Shown here piece by piece: positions 34,401-43,324 of a DNA stretch of 64,000 nt. Each line of letters starts with the position of its first letter. Positions within the stretch are counted from its first letter, which is position 1. Origin of the DNA: Frateuria hangzhouensis (GTDB lineage: Bacteria > Pseudomonadota > Gammaproteobacteria > Xanthomonadales > Rhodanobacteraceae); contig NZ_JAPMIU010000009.1 in assembly GCF_026410505.1 (NCBI RefSeq), forward strand, positions 62,001 to 126,000, written 5' to 3'. Position numbers and translations under genes: made by a program. The notes below the pieces were generated by a model that was given only the letters and a program-made list of their open reading frames with translations, did not search any database and was not told the origin of the DNA.

Positions 34401-37400
34401 GCTGCGCAGCAGCGGCGACCTGACCGTGGCCGCGCTGGACAGCGGCACCAACGGCGCGGTCAGCCTGGTCGCCGGTGGCACGCTGGACGTGAGCGCACTG
34501 GGCGCGATCGCCACCGGTACCGGCGACCTGACGCTGGGCGCCGGCGACAGCCTGACCATCGACACCACGCTGTCCGGCCACAACGTCTCGCTCAGCGGCG
34601 GCGCCGGCCTGACCCTCAACGACGACGTCACCGCCACCGGCACGCTGCACCTGGGCAGCACCAACGCCGCCATCGTGCAGACCGGCGGTGCCTTGGCCGT
34701 GACCGGCGCCAGCACGGTCGCCGCCGGCACCGGCAACGTCATGCTGACCCAGGTGAACAACGACTACGGCGGCGCGGTCAGCCTGGCCGGCGGCACGGTG
34801 GAGATCACCGACGCCAACGGCCTGGCCCTGGGCACGCTCGCCACCGGCGACCTCACTGCAAGCAGCACCGGAAGCCTCGTGCTCGGCACCGGCACGGTCA
34901 CCGGCAATCTGCTCGCCACAAGCCACGGCGGCGCGATCGGCCAGGCCAGCGGCGGACTGGCCGTGAGCGGCACCAGCATCCTCGATGCCGGCAGCAACAC
35001 GATCACGCTCGTCGACGCGAACAACGACTTCGGCGGCGCGGTCAGCCTGACCGGCGGCACCACCAAGATCGTCGACACGGATGACCTGAGCCTGGGCACG
35101 CTCGCCACCGGCGCGCTGACCGTCACCAGTCACGGCGCCCTAGGCCTTGGCAGCGGCACCGTCACCGGCGCGCTGACGGCCACCAGCAACAACCACGCGA
35201 TCGGCCAGGCCGGGACGCTCACGGTCACCGGCCTGAGCGACATCGACGCCGGCACCGGCAACATCACCTTGGCCGACGCCGGCAACGACTTCGGCGGTGC
35301 GGTGAGCCTGGCCGGCGACACCGTCATGATCGTCGATGTCGGTGCGTTGGCACTGGGCACGCTGGACACCGGCGACCTGACTGCCAGCAGCGGCGGCACG
35401 CTGAGCTTGGCCGGCGGCACGGTGAACGGCAACCTGCTGGCGACCAGCAGCGGCAACATCAGCCAGGGCGGTGCGCTGACGGTCACCGGCAGCGCGGGCT
35501 TCGACGCCGGCAGCGGCACCATCACGCTGACCCAGGCGAACAACGACTTCGGCGGTGCGGTCAGCCTTACCGGCGGCACGACCAAGATCACGGACACGGA
35601 TGACCTGAGCCTGGGCACGCTCGCCACCGGCACTTTGACCGCCATCAGCCACGGTGCGCTGGATCTCGGCGGCGGCACCGTCGGCGGCGCGCTGACGGCC
35701 ACCAGCAACAACCACGCGATCAGCCAGTCGGGCACCCTCACGGTCACCGGCCTGAGCGACCTCGACGCCGGCACCGGCAACATCACGCTGGCCAACACCG
35801 GCAACGACTTCACCGGCGCGGTGACCCTGGCCGGCGATGTCGTGAAGATCGCCGATACCAGTGGCTTGAGCCTCGGCACGCTGGACACCGGCGACCTGAC
35901 CGTCGGCAGCGGCGGCACGCTGAGCTTCGCCGGCGGCACGGTGGACGGCGGCCTGCTGGCGACCAGTAGCGGCGACATCAGCCAGGGCGGCGCGCTGACG
36001 GTCACCGGCAGCGCGAACTTCGACGCCGGCACGGGCACGATCATGCTGACCCAGGCGAACAATGATTTCGGTGGCGCAGTCAGCCTCACCGGCGGCACCA
36101 CCACGATCACCGACATCGACGACCTGGCCCTGGGCACGCTCGCCACCGGCGATTTCACCGTCACCAGCACCGGCGCGCTGACGCTCGGCAAGGGCACGGT
36201 CAGCGGCACGCTGGCGGCCACCAGCAACAACGGCGCGATCGGCCAGGTGGCCGGTGGCCTGGCCGTGACCGGCACCAGCACCCTCGACGCCGGCACTGGC
36301 GCGATCGTCCTGAACGACGCCGGCAACGACTTTGCCGGCGCCGTCAGCGCCAACGGCCAGGGCGTGGCGCTGCGCAGCAGCGGCGACCTGACCGTGGCCG
36401 CGCTGGACAGCGGCACCAACGGCGCGGTCAGCCTGGTCGCCGGTGGCACGCTGGACGTGAGCGCACTGGGCGCGATCGCCACCGGTACCGGCGACCTGAC
36501 GCTGGGCGCCGGCGACAGCCTGACCATCGACACCACGCTGTCCGGCCACAACGTCTCGCTCAGCGGCGGCGCCGGCCTGACCCTCAACGACGACGTCACC
36601 GCCACCGGCACGCTGCACCTGGGCAGCACCAACGCCGCCATCGTGCAGACCGGCGGTGCCTTGGCCGTGACCGGCGCCAGCACGGTCGCCGCCGGCACCG
36701 GCAACGTCACGCTCGACGCGGCCTCCAACAACTTCCAGGGCACGGTGAACCTCATCGGCGGCACGGTGCGGATCACGGACGCCAATGGCTTGGGCCTCGG
36801 CACGCTCGCCACCGGCGACCTCACCGCGAGCAGCACCGGCAACCTCGTGCTCGGCACCGGCACGGTCACCGGCAACCTGGCCGCCACAAGCCAGGGCAAC
36901 GCGATCAGCCAGGCCGCCGGCGGGCTGACCGTGACCGGCACCAGCACGCTCGATGCCGGTACCGGAACGATCACGCTCAAGGACACGAACAACGACTTTG
37001 GCGGCGCGGTGAATCTGACCGGCGGTGTGACGCAGATCACCGACACCGACGACCTGGCCCTGGGCACGCTCGCCACCGGCAATCTCACCGCCACCAGCCA
37101 CGGTGCGCTCAACCTTGGCGGCGGCACCGTCGATGGCACCCTGACGGCCACCAGCAACAACCATGCGATCGGCCAGGCGGGGACGCTCACGGTCACCGGC
37201 CTGAGCGACATCGACGCCGGCACCGGCAACATCACCTTGGCCGACGCCGGCAACGACTTCGGCGGTGCGGTGAGCCTGGCCGGCGACACCGTCACGATCG
37301 TCGATGTCGGTCCGTTGGCACTGGGCACGCTGGACACCAGCGACATGACTGCCAGCAGCGGCGGCACGCTGAGCTTCGCCGGCGGCACGGTGGACGGCAA

Positions 37401-40400
37401 CCTGCTGGCGACCAGCAGCGGCAACATCAGCCAGGGCGGTGCGCTGACGGTGGTCGGCGCCAGCACGATCGATGCCGGCCCCGGCTCGATCACGCTGGCC
37501 GATACCGGCAACGATTTCCAGGACAGCATGAGCCTCGCCGGAAACGGCATTTCCGTCCGCGATGCCGGCGACCTGGCGATCGTTGCCCTGGCCAATGCGG
37601 CCAACAGCCCGGTCAGCCTGGTGGCCGGTGGCTCGCTCGCCTTGCCGGCCGCGGCCATCGACACCGGTACCGGTGATCTGCTGTTGGCGGCCAACGGCGG
37701 CACGCTGGACGTGCAGGGGGCGCTCGCTGGCGCCAACGTGTCGTTGAGCGCCCACGACGGCCTGACCCTCGGCCATGACGTGACGGCCACCGGCACGCTG
37801 GCGCTGGCCAGCGCGGCCGGTGACATCAACCAGACCGCGGGCGTGCTCACGGCCGCGACGCTGACCGGCAGCGCTGGCGGCTACGTGGCGCTCGAACAGG
37901 CCAATGCGATCGGCCAATTGGGCAACTTCAGTGCCAACGGATTCAGCCTGGTCAATGCGGGCGGCCTGATCGTCACCGGCCCCGTGGACGGCGGCACGAC
38001 CGGCGTAAGCATCCATAGCGGCGGCATGCTGGGCCTCGCCGGCGACGTCAGCGGTGCCAGCATCGCGCTGCAGGGAGATGGCGGCATCAGCCAGAGCGGC
38101 GGCAGCATCGACGCCGGCACCGGTCAGGTCAGCCTGCAATCCGCTGCGGGCATCGCGCAGAACGGCGGGTCGATCACCGCGGGCACGCTCGTCGGCAGCG
38201 CCGTCGGTGGCGTCACGCTTGCCGGCGACAACCGCTTGGCCAAGCTGGGCAGTTTCAGCGCCGCCAGTCTTTCGCTCAACAACACCCTGGGCCTGACGCT
38301 GGCCGGTCCGGTCACTACCAGCGGCGATGTGGCGCTCGCCACCGGCGGCGACCTCGCCATCCAGGGCGCGCTCGACGCGGCCAGTGTGGTGCTGGACGTC
38401 GACGGCAAGATTACTGAAGGCGCGTCCGGCAACCTCGTCACCGGCAGCCTGGGCGGCCAGGCAACCGGCACCGTGGCCCTCACGGGGAATAACCACGTCG
38501 GCACGCTGGGCAACTTCAGCGCGGCCGGCCTGGCGCTGACCAACGGCCAGGCGCTCACGGTCAATGGCAACCTGGCCGTCGGGACGGGCAACATCGCACT
38601 GACCACCACGGCCGGCGCGCTGACCGTGAATGCCGCGCTCAGCGGTGGTGGCGTCGCGCTGGACTCGGCCGCCGACCTGATACTGGGCAAGACGGTCAAA
38701 GGCACCACGGTGAGCCTGACCTCGGCCGGTTCGATCAGCCAGACCGCCACCGGCCTGATCACCGCCGGCACGCTGACCGGGCATTCGGCAGGCGCCACCA
38801 CGCTGGACCAGGCCAACGCCATCGGCGCGCTCGGCAGCTTCACCGCCCACGGGCTGAAGCTGACCAGCAACAAGGCGCTGACCGTCGCCGGCACGGTCGA
38901 CGGCGGTACCGGCACGACGCTCACTGCCGGCGGCAACCTGCGCATCAACGGCACGCTGAAGGGCGGCACGACCACGCTGTCGGCCGCCGGTGCGATAAGC
39001 GAGGGCAGCGGCGGCGCGATCGTCGCCAACACCCTGCGCGGGCAGGCGACCGGTGCCGTGGCCCTCGATGGCGCCAACCACATCGGCACGCTGGGCAATT
39101 TCCAGTCGGCCGGCTTCAGCCTGCATGACGCGCAGAACCTGACCGTGACCGGCACGCTCGACGGCGGCGGCAGCACGGCGCTGGCCACCACCGGCAACCT
39201 GGTGCTCGATGGCACGGTGAAGGGTGGCAGCACCCGCGTGGATGTCGGCGGCGCGCTCAGCGAAACCAGCCATGGCCGCATCGTCGCCGACACGCTCGCC
39301 GGCCACGTCGCCGGCGCGGCGGTATTGACCGGCGACAACGCCGTCGGCGGCCTGGGCAACTTCAATGCGGCCAGCCTCGCACTCACCAACGGCAAGGCGC
39401 TGACGATCGGCGGCACGGTCGACGGCGGCGCCACCACCACGCTCAAGACCACCGCCGGCGGGCTCACGGTGAACGGCTCGCTGGCCGGCACCAGTACCAC
39501 GCTCGCCATCGCCGGATCGATCGACCAGGGCAGCCACGGCCGGATCACAGCCGCCACGCTCAGCGGCCAGGCCGGGGGCGACGTGGCGCTGGAAGGCGCC
39601 AACCGCATCGGCACGCTGGGCAGCTTCAGCGCGCGCGACTTCGCCTTGAGCAACGCCCAGGCGCTGATCGTGAACGGCCCACTGAAAGCCAGCGGTGGCG
39701 ACATCGCGCTCGCCACCACCGCCGGCAAGCTGTCCGTGAACAGCGCGCTTTCCGGCGACACCATCGTGCTCGACTCGGCCGCTGACCTGGCGCTGGGCCA
39801 TGCGATCCATGGCGGCACGGTGAGCCTGCGCTCGGGCGGGCGGATCAGCCAGTCCGGCGGCGGTGTCATCACCGCCGACCGCCTGAGTGGGCATTCGGCC
39901 GGCAGCACCACGCTGGAGCAGGCCAACACCATCGGCACGCTGGGCGAGTTCAGCGCCGATGGGCTGAGCCTCGCCACCGGCGGTTCGTTGACGGTGGACG
40001 GCCCGGTCGACGGCGGCGGCAGCACTCGCCTCGCCACCGGCGGCGACCTGCACATCAACGGCACACTGACCGGCGACACCACCACGCTCGCCGTCAATGG
40101 GGCGATCGACCAGGGCACCGCCGGCAGCATCGTCGCCCACACCTTGACCGGGCGTGCCGGCGGCGCGGCCACGCTCGACGGTTCCAACCGCATCGACACG
40201 CTGGGTGCCTTCAGCGCGGCGGGCTTTGCGCTCGGCAACGGCCCGTCGTTGACCGTGGCCGGCCCGCTCGACGGCGGTCGCAGCGTGAGCCTGACCACCA
40301 CCCGCGGCGACCTGGCGATCAACGGCGCGGTCAGCGGCACCGCCACCGTGCTGGTTTCCTCCGGCGCGATCACCGAAGGGCAGGGGGGCAGCATCACGGC

Positions 40401-40995
40401 AGGCACGCTGTCCGGCCGTGCTGGCGGCCGCACGCAGTTGGGCACCGCGAGTAGTCCGCTGGCCAACTACATCGGCACCCTGGGGGGCTTCTCCTCGCCG
40501 GCCGGCTTCAGCCTCACCAATGCACAGACGCTGACCCTGGCTTCGGTGGGCGGCAGCAGCTACACGGTCGACGCGGGCAGGTCCGCGTTCTACCTCGGCG
40601 TCACCGGCGGCGACCTGCTGCAGATCGGCGATACGCCGCTGTTCGACGGCGAGGGCACGTTCTCCTCCACCGGCCGCATCGGCACCTCCGATGCGCCGAT
40701 CTACGTGACCGGTACCGGTCCGCAGGCGGTGGCGATGGTCGGCCTGCCGCCGGCATACTTCTACGCGGTCAACAGCAAGGGCGGCATCCTGCCGCTCACC
40801 GGCGGCTCCAGCGTCAACGTGCCGACCTCGCTGTTTACCAGCCGGGCGCAGAACGCCAACAACCACACCGACGTCTACATCGACCCCAGCGTGATCTCGG
40901 CCAACTACCGCTCGTTCGGCATCGTGCCCTCCGGCATCCTGCTGCCGGCGGACCAGCAGGCCTGCGATCCGGAGATGGAAGAGTGCGATGAGTGA
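31405..40995 (+). CDS. Giant TpsA exoprotein (filamentous haemagglutinin-like), repeat-rich
   Basis: The 3196-residue protein follows the TpsB gene by 12 bases. It has an extended signal region (about 1-41, ending TPAQA), then a TPS secretion domain (about 42-300: NQASNKLVLNWQSFNLGQDA, SSAVALNRILDQNPSQIFG, VFLINTHGIIFG). The body is beta-helical, rich in Gly, Thr, Asn and Asp. Residues about 669-2020 hold two 656-residue super-repeats plus a partial third; about 2150-3020 hold roughly 87-residue repeats (LGNFSAAGLALTNGQALTV type). It ends with a cysteine pair (CDPEMEEC), recalling the C-terminal cysteine anchor of HMW1. Likely a surface or secreted adhesin; no toxin domain is visible. Confidence 0.93.
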   Translation: MDTSRAISRIDSLASLRRKALPLSLSLLLCGALAGTPAQAASVARTTMPTGGTIVGGTGSILQNGASVVVNQASNKLVLNWQSFNLGQDASVLFNQPGSSAVALNRILDQNPSQIFGRISSNGQVFLINTHGIIFGTTAKVNVGGLVASTLDLTPTDFLSDHFNLNAVGGNAGIVNHGTIAAASGGSVSLIGGSVANDGVILANYGRINLDGAEHAVLDFDGNGLINVQITGELKHRLDAKAAVSNAGTLQAEGGTVVLQAAAARDLFTNLVNNAGVIDAGGISHDGGVVRLVARGGDTVNGGHIDATGSHGGSVQLLSDRNVGVTGGSIDASGAYGGGDIRVGGGWQGGEGLQTADAVYVAGDASLAADATQRGDGGSVVVWGNRVNNFYGDISARGGASGGDGGRVETSSHDGLNAQGRVDASAPHGRMGTWLLDPYNVTISDADKKVDHTGNVYSATGNPSTVSATNIGTALTGGTSVYVFTGSSGTQDGNITVDAPVTATGAGQLYLQAAGSIYVNDDIKGATGNALNVYLWANYNGSGGANSYTKGSCTACLVSIGDGADAVIDTQGGLLDIRAPGAVKIGKGTNDGTIKTGTLTIGSATHKVASVVEGSNGTITANTVNVSAAGAVTLDNAANAIANANLSGSTTAITTTTNLALGTLATGNLTASSGGTLSLAGGTVDGNLLATSSGNISQGGALTVTGSAGFDAGSGTITLIQANNDFGGAVSLTGGTTKITDTDDLSLGTLATGALTAISHGALDLGGGTVGGALTATSNNHAISQSGTLTVTGLSDLDAGTGNITLANTGNDFTGAVTLAGDVVKIADTSGLSLGTLDTGDLTVGSGGTLSFAGGTVDGGLLATSSGDISQGGALTVTGSANFDAGTGTIMLTQANNDFGGAVSLTGGTTTITDIDDLALGTLATGDFTVTSTGALTLGKGTVSGTLAATSNNGAIGQVAGGLAVTGTSTLDAGTGAIVLNDAGNDFAGAVSANGQGVALRSSGDLTVAALDSGTNGAVSLVAGGTLDVSALGAIATGTGDLTLGAGDSLTIDTTLSGHNVSLSGGAGLTLNDDVTATGTLHLGSTNAAIVQTGGALAVTGASTVAAGTGNVMLTQVNNDYGGAVSLAGGTVEITDANGLALGTLATGDLTASSTGSLVLGTGTVTGNLLATSHGGAIGQASGGLAVSGTSILDAGSNTITLVDANNDFGGAVSLTGGTTKIVDTDDLSLGTLATGALTVTSHGALGLGSGTVTGALTATSNNHAIGQAGTLTVTGLSDIDAGTGNITLADAGNDFGGAVSLAGDTVMIVDVGALALGTLDTGDLTASSGGTLSLAGGTVNGNLLATSSGNISQGGALTVTGSAGFDAGSGTITLTQANNDFGGAVSLTGGTTKITDTDDLSLGTLATGTLTAISHGALDLGGGTVGGALTATSNNHAISQSGTLTVTGLSDLDAGTGNITLANTGNDFTGAVTLAGDVVKIADTSGLSLGTLDTGDLTVGSGGTLSFAGGTVDGGLLATSSGDISQGGALTVTGSANFDAGTGTIMLTQANNDFGGAVSLTGGTTTITDIDDLALGTLATGDFTVTSTGALTLGKGTVSGTLAATSNNGAIGQVAGGLAVTGTSTLDAGTGAIVLNDAGNDFAGAVSANGQGVALRSSGDLTVAALDSGTNGAVSLVAGGTLDVSALGAIATGTGDLTLGAGDSLTIDTTLSGHNVSLSGGAGLTLNDDVTATGTLHLGSTNAAIVQTGGALAVTGASTVAAGTGNVTLDAASNNFQGTVNLIGGTVRITDANGLGLGTLATGDLTASSTGNLVLGTGTVTGNLAATSQGNAISQAAGGLTVTGTSTLDAGTGTITLKDTNNDFGGAVNLTGGVTQITDTDDLALGTLATGNLTATSHGALNLGGGTVDGTLTATSNNHAIGQAGTLTVTGLSDIDAGTGNITLADAGNDFGGAVSLAGDTVTIVDVGPLALGTLDTSDMTASSGGTLSFAGGTVDGNLLATSSGNISQGGALTVVGASTIDAGPGSITLADTGNDFQDSMSLAGNGISVRDAGDLAIVALANAANSPVSLVAGGSLALPAAAIDTGTGDLLLAANGGTLDVQGALAGANVSLSAHDGLTLGHDVTATGTLALASAAGDINQTAGVLTAATLTGSAGGYVALEQANAIGQLGNFSANGFSLVNAGGLIVTGPVDGGTTGVSIHSGGMLGLAGDVSGASIALQGDGGISQSGGSIDAGTGQVSLQSAAGIAQNGGSITAGTLVGSAVGGVTLAGDNRLAKLGSFSAASLSLNNTLGLTLAGPVTTSGDVALATGGDLAIQGALDAASVVLDVDGKITEGASGNLVTGSLGGQATGTVALTGNNHVGTLGNFSAAGLALTNGQALTVNGNLAVGTGNIALTTTAGALTVNAALSGGGVALDSAADLILGKTVKGTTVSLTSAGSISQTATGLITAGTLTGHSAGATTLDQANAIGALGSFTAHGLKLTSNKALTVAGTVDGGTGTTLTAGGNLRINGTLKGGTTTLSAAGAISEGSGGAIVANTLRGQATGAVALDGANHIGTLGNFQSAGFSLHDAQNLTVTGTLDGGGSTALATTGNLVLDGTVKGGSTRVDVGGALSETSHGRIVADTLAGHVAGAAVLTGDNAVGGLGNFNAASLALTNGKALTIGGTVDGGATTTLKTTAGGLTVNGSLAGTSTTLAIAGSIDQGSHGRITAATLSGQAGGDVALEGANRIGTLGSFSARDFALSNAQALIVNGPLKASGGDIALATTAGKLSVNSALSGDTIVLDSAADLALGHAIHGGTVSLRSGGRISQSGGGVITADRLSGHSAGSTTLEQANTIGTLGEFSADGLSLATGGSLTVDGPVDGGGSTRLATGGDLHINGTLTGDTTTLAVNGAIDQGTAGSIVAHTLTGRAGGAATLDGSNRIDTLGAFSAAGFALGNGPSLTVAGPLDGGRSVSLTTTRGDLAINGAVSGTATVLVSSGAITEGQGGSITAGTLSGRAGGRTQLGTASSPLANYIGTLGGFSSPAGFSLTNAQTLTLASVGGSSYTVDAGRSAFYLGVTGGDLLQIGDTPLFDGEGTFSSTGRIGTSDAPIYVTGTGPQAVAMVGLPPAYFYAVNSKGGILPLTGGSSVNVPTSLFTSRAQNANNHTDVYIDPSVISANYRSFGIVPSGILLPADQQACDPEMEECDE
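33409..35376 (+). repeat. TpsA super-repeat, unit 1 (1968 bp)
   Basis: The first roughly 1330 bases match unit 2 at an offset of exactly 1968 with very few changes; 34741-35150 is diverged, and the end matches again. The unit is 656 codons, so frame is kept. Confidence 0.85.
35377..37344 (+). repeat. TpsA super-repeat, unit 2 (1968 bp)
   Basis: Direct tandem copy of unit 1. A partial third copy follows from 37345 for about 100 bases (GGCGGCACGCTGAGCTTCGC onward) before the sequence changes to the second repeat type. Confidence 0.85.
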
Positions 40996-42103
40996 CGCGC
41001 GGCTGCGCCGCATGGGCGTCCGTTCGCTTCGCGCCGTGGCCGCGCTCGGGCTGTCGCTTGCATTGGCCGCCCCCGCTGTCGCGCAGTTGCCGCCCCGGCT
41101 GACCGCCGGCAGCGTCGCCGATCAGCTCGATGCGGCCGGGCGGCGGCTGGCCGCTCAGACCGGTACCGCGGCTATCGCCGCGCAACTGCACGCGCTCGCG
41201 CAGGACCTGCGTGGCAACCTGGCCGACCGGCTCGCCCAGCCGCTGACCGCGCTGGACGACCGTGATCGCGGCCGCGTCCTGCGTGCCCACGCAGCGGCAA
41301 GCCTCGGCACCGATTTCGCCGATGCCGCGGCCGGTTGCCGCGAGGGCGAGGCGGCGGTGATGGCGCAGGCGCTCGCGCTGTCGGTTCGCCACCTGGCGCA
41401 GGCCCCGGCCGTGGACAAACCGCTGCAGGCGACCATCGACCGCGTGGAAGCCGTCGACCACGCGCCGCTGTTCGCGCTGCGACCCAGCGCCGCTCCGGTT
41501 GCTCTGGCGCTGGTCGGCAGCGAGCTGACGGATCCGCAATGTCCCGATCCGCAACTGACCGCCACCGACGCCAGCGGCGCACCGCTGGCGAAGCAGCCGC
41601 GCATCACCGGCGTGCTGCCCGGCCGCATCGAATTCGAATGGCCCGCGACCGCCGCATTGAAGCAGGGCGGTTATCTGCTGCACGTAAGGCCGCAGCACAA
41701 GGCCTTCCTGGTGGGCTGCACCGCGCAACCGGAGGCAGCGGTGGCGCTGCAACGGGTGCCCTCGCCGAAGTTCACCGTCGGGTATGTGCTGGAAGGGGTT
41801 TGCGGCCGCAGCGATCCGCGCACGCTGGCGCTGGGCAAGGGTACGCTGCCGCCGCTGGAGGGCTACGGCGCCACCGTGGCGCAGGTGGTCGACACCACGG
41901 CCTGTACCGATCCGGTCGCCTATCGGATTTCCGCTACCGTCGGCTATGCCGATGGAGCCAGCGCGACCGCCGGCCCGTTTGAACAGAGCGCGGATGCCAA
42001 TCTCACCGTCGGCCTTCCCGGCGGCCTGTCACTGAGCTGGGACCCGGCCGTGCGCCGCTTGTTCGTGCGTTCGGGCGCGCCGATGTGCAAGGGCGTGCGC
42101 TGA
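40988..42103 (+). CDS. Exported protein co-transcribed with the TPS pair, unknown
   Basis: The ATG at 40988 overlaps the TpsA stop (ATGAGTGA), showing a third gene in the operon. The 371-residue product has a signal peptide (RAVAALGLSLALAAPAVAQ), a helical Ala/Leu-rich half (about 35-170) and a beta-rich, Cys-containing half (VALALVGSELTDPQCPDPQL, GYVLEGVCGRSDPRTLALG, LSLSWDPAVRRLFVRSG). I do not recognise a family. It is probably periplasmic or surface-exposed and may help maturation or anchoring of the exoprotein; that is inference from coupling alone. Confidence 0.75.
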   Translation: MSDARLRRMGVRSLRAVAALGLSLALAAPAVAQLPPRLTAGSVADQLDAAGRRLAAQTGTAAIAAQLHALAQDLRGNLADRLAQPLTALDDRDRGRVLRAHAAASLGTDFADAAAGCREGEAAVMAQALALSVRHLAQAPAVDKPLQATIDRVEAVDHAPLFALRPSAAPVALALVGSELTDPQCPDPQLTATDASGAPLAKQPRITGVLPGRIEFEWPATAALKQGGYLLHVRPQHKAFLVGCTAQPEAAVALQRVPSPKFTVGYVLEGVCGRSDPRTLALGKGTLPPLEGYGATVAQVVDTTACTDPVAYRISATVGYADGASATAGPFEQSADANLTVGLPGGLSLSWDPAVRRLFVRSGAPMCKGVR

Positions 42104-42130
42104 GCGTTCTCGGGTGATATCGCCGAAGGC

Positions 42131-42202
42131 GAGCCAGTGGACAGCGCACTCGTGGGCATCGGGCGCGGCGCAAGAGCATCGCCCACAAGTGGGCTCCTGC
42201 AA
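42131..42202. repeat. REP-like palindrome, family B, copy 2
   Basis: The right half GCATCGCCCACAAGTGGGCTCCTGCA is well preserved; the left half is degenerate (GAGCCAGTGGACAG, then CTCGTGGGCATC). It lies between the converging TPS operon and tssA. Confidence 0.6.
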
Positions 42203-42216
42203 GAGCGGGCAGCGAC

Positions 42217-42275
42217 GTAGGGTGGGCTTCAGCCCACCGTGGATCCGCAAAGCGGTGGGCTGAAGCCCACCCTAC
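42217..42275. repeat. REP-like double palindrome, family A, copy 1
   Basis: GTAGGGTGGGCTTCAGCCCACC and GGTGGGCTGAAGCCCACCCTAC form perfect outer arms, and each arm is itself a GTGGGC-TTCA-GCCCAC palindrome. It sits in the convergent gap, where a bidirectional transcript-end structure would fit. Confidence 0.85.
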
Positions 42276-42292
42276 GGGATGTGCGATGCGGG

Positions 42293-43324
42293 CTATTCCT
42301 CGCCGGGGCCCGAGATCACTTCCATCTCGCTGACGCCGCCGGGCGCCAGGTCCTTCAGCAGGTCGAGGAAGTTCTTGCCGACCAGGCGCTGCGCGCGACG
42401 CAGCAGCAGCGGTACCGGGCTGGAGGGTTCGCTGCGGGCGTAGTACTCGCAGATCTCGTCGATCCGGCGCATCACGTCCTGCGGTGTCTCGATGCGGCCG
42501 GGCACGCTCGCGCGCACGCCCGGCGCGCCCGGCTCAGCGCCATCGGCTTCGGCGTCGCCGCCGTCCGCCAGCGCCGGGTTGCGCAGGGCCGCACGCGACT
42601 CGACGAATTTCTTCAATTCGTAGCTGTCGCTGAGCAGCGGCTTGAGATCGGGCCCGGCGGTGCCGATGCGATCGTTGAAAATCTGGTCGATCGCCTTGGC
42701 TTCGTCGAGGATCCGGCTGACCGCCTCCAGCGTTTCGGCGAGTTGCTCTTCCGGGCAATCCAGGCAGCAGGCCTCGATTTCCGTCATGCCCGGCGGAGTC
42801 TCGTCATCGGTCTCGATTTTCAGCGTGCCATTGGCAATGCGCAGGTCGCGCAGCGAAAATCGCCCGACCCGCGGCGAATGCACGAAGGGCGTATGGCGGA
42901 AATAACCGAGCAGGCCAAGCGGATTGGCGATCGCCGCCACGGCATTGACGCGCGCGGTCGGATCGTCGTCGTCCTCGGCATCCAGTTGCGGGTGGACGGT
43001 ATCCCAATGGTTCTCGAGCAGGCCGCGCACCAGTGCCAGGCCGGCGGCCCAGCCGGACATGCCGCCGCTGCGCATCCAGGCGGTGGCCAGGTGCGTGGCC
43101 ACGCGCAGGTCGCGCGAACGCTCGAGCAGCCCGGTGGCGAGCGAATGCACCTCGTCCCAGTCCGGTTCTTCGGCCGCCTTTACGCTGTCGCCCATGGCGC
43201 GTTCGGCGCGCGGCGCGGCGGCGCGTTCGAGGGCGAGAAAATCGGGGTCGTATTCGAGGTCGCTGCCGGTGGGCGAGTCGCCATCGAGCGGTTCGAGGAA
43301 AGCTGCCGGGTCGTAGCGGGTCAT
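42293..43324 (-). CDS. tssA: TssA (ImpA-N domain) T6SS protein
   Basis: The 343-residue protein has an N-terminal ImpA domain (FLEPLDGDSPTGSDLEYDPDF at about 9-29, then ATHLATAWMRSGGMSGWAAGLALV and ENHWDTVHPQLD) and a shorter C-terminal domain (PQDVMRRIDEICEYYARSEPSSPVPLLLRRAQRL). TssA caps the growing tube and helps baseplate recruitment. The ATG at 43324 has CAGGGGGA upstream and starts at the family N terminus; the longer frame does not. It faces the other T6SS genes across the TPS operon, alone on the minus strand. Confidence 0.93.
   Translation of the reverse strand: MTRYDPAAFLEPLDGDSPTGSDLEYDPDFLALERAAAPRAERAMGDSVKAAEEPDWDEVHSLATGLLERSRDLRVATHLATAWMRSGGMSGWAAGLALVRGLLENHWDTVHPQLDAEDDDDPTARVNAVAAIANPLGLLGYFRHTPFVHSPRVGRFSLRDLRIANGTLKIETDDETPPGMTEIEACCLDCPEEQLAETLEAVSRILDEAKAIDQIFNDRIGTAGPDLKPLLSDSYELKKFVESRAALRNPALADGGDAEADGAEPGAPGVRASVPGRIETPQDVMRRIDEICEYYARSEPSSPVPLLLRRAQRLVGKNFLDLLKDLAPGGVSEMEVISGPGEE

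Noticed and set aside
36709-36720. End of the 1330-base identity as a mobile-element junction
   Set aside because: No terminal inverted repeats or target duplications are seen; tandem duplication within a repeat protein explains it.
33409-40500. Repeats in the exoprotein as a possible CRISPR or other non-coding array
   Set aside because: Repeat units are in frame, long, and encode beta-helix protein sequence; no short identical repeats with unique spacers are present.
35140-41013. Very long open frame on the minus strand opposite the exoprotein (about 1957 codons)
   Set aside because: It mirrors the GC-rich repeat structure of the sense gene, has no ribosome binding site or recognisable domain, and translates to low-complexity Arg/Ala/Gly/Asp sequence. 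Another such frame covers 29371-35133.
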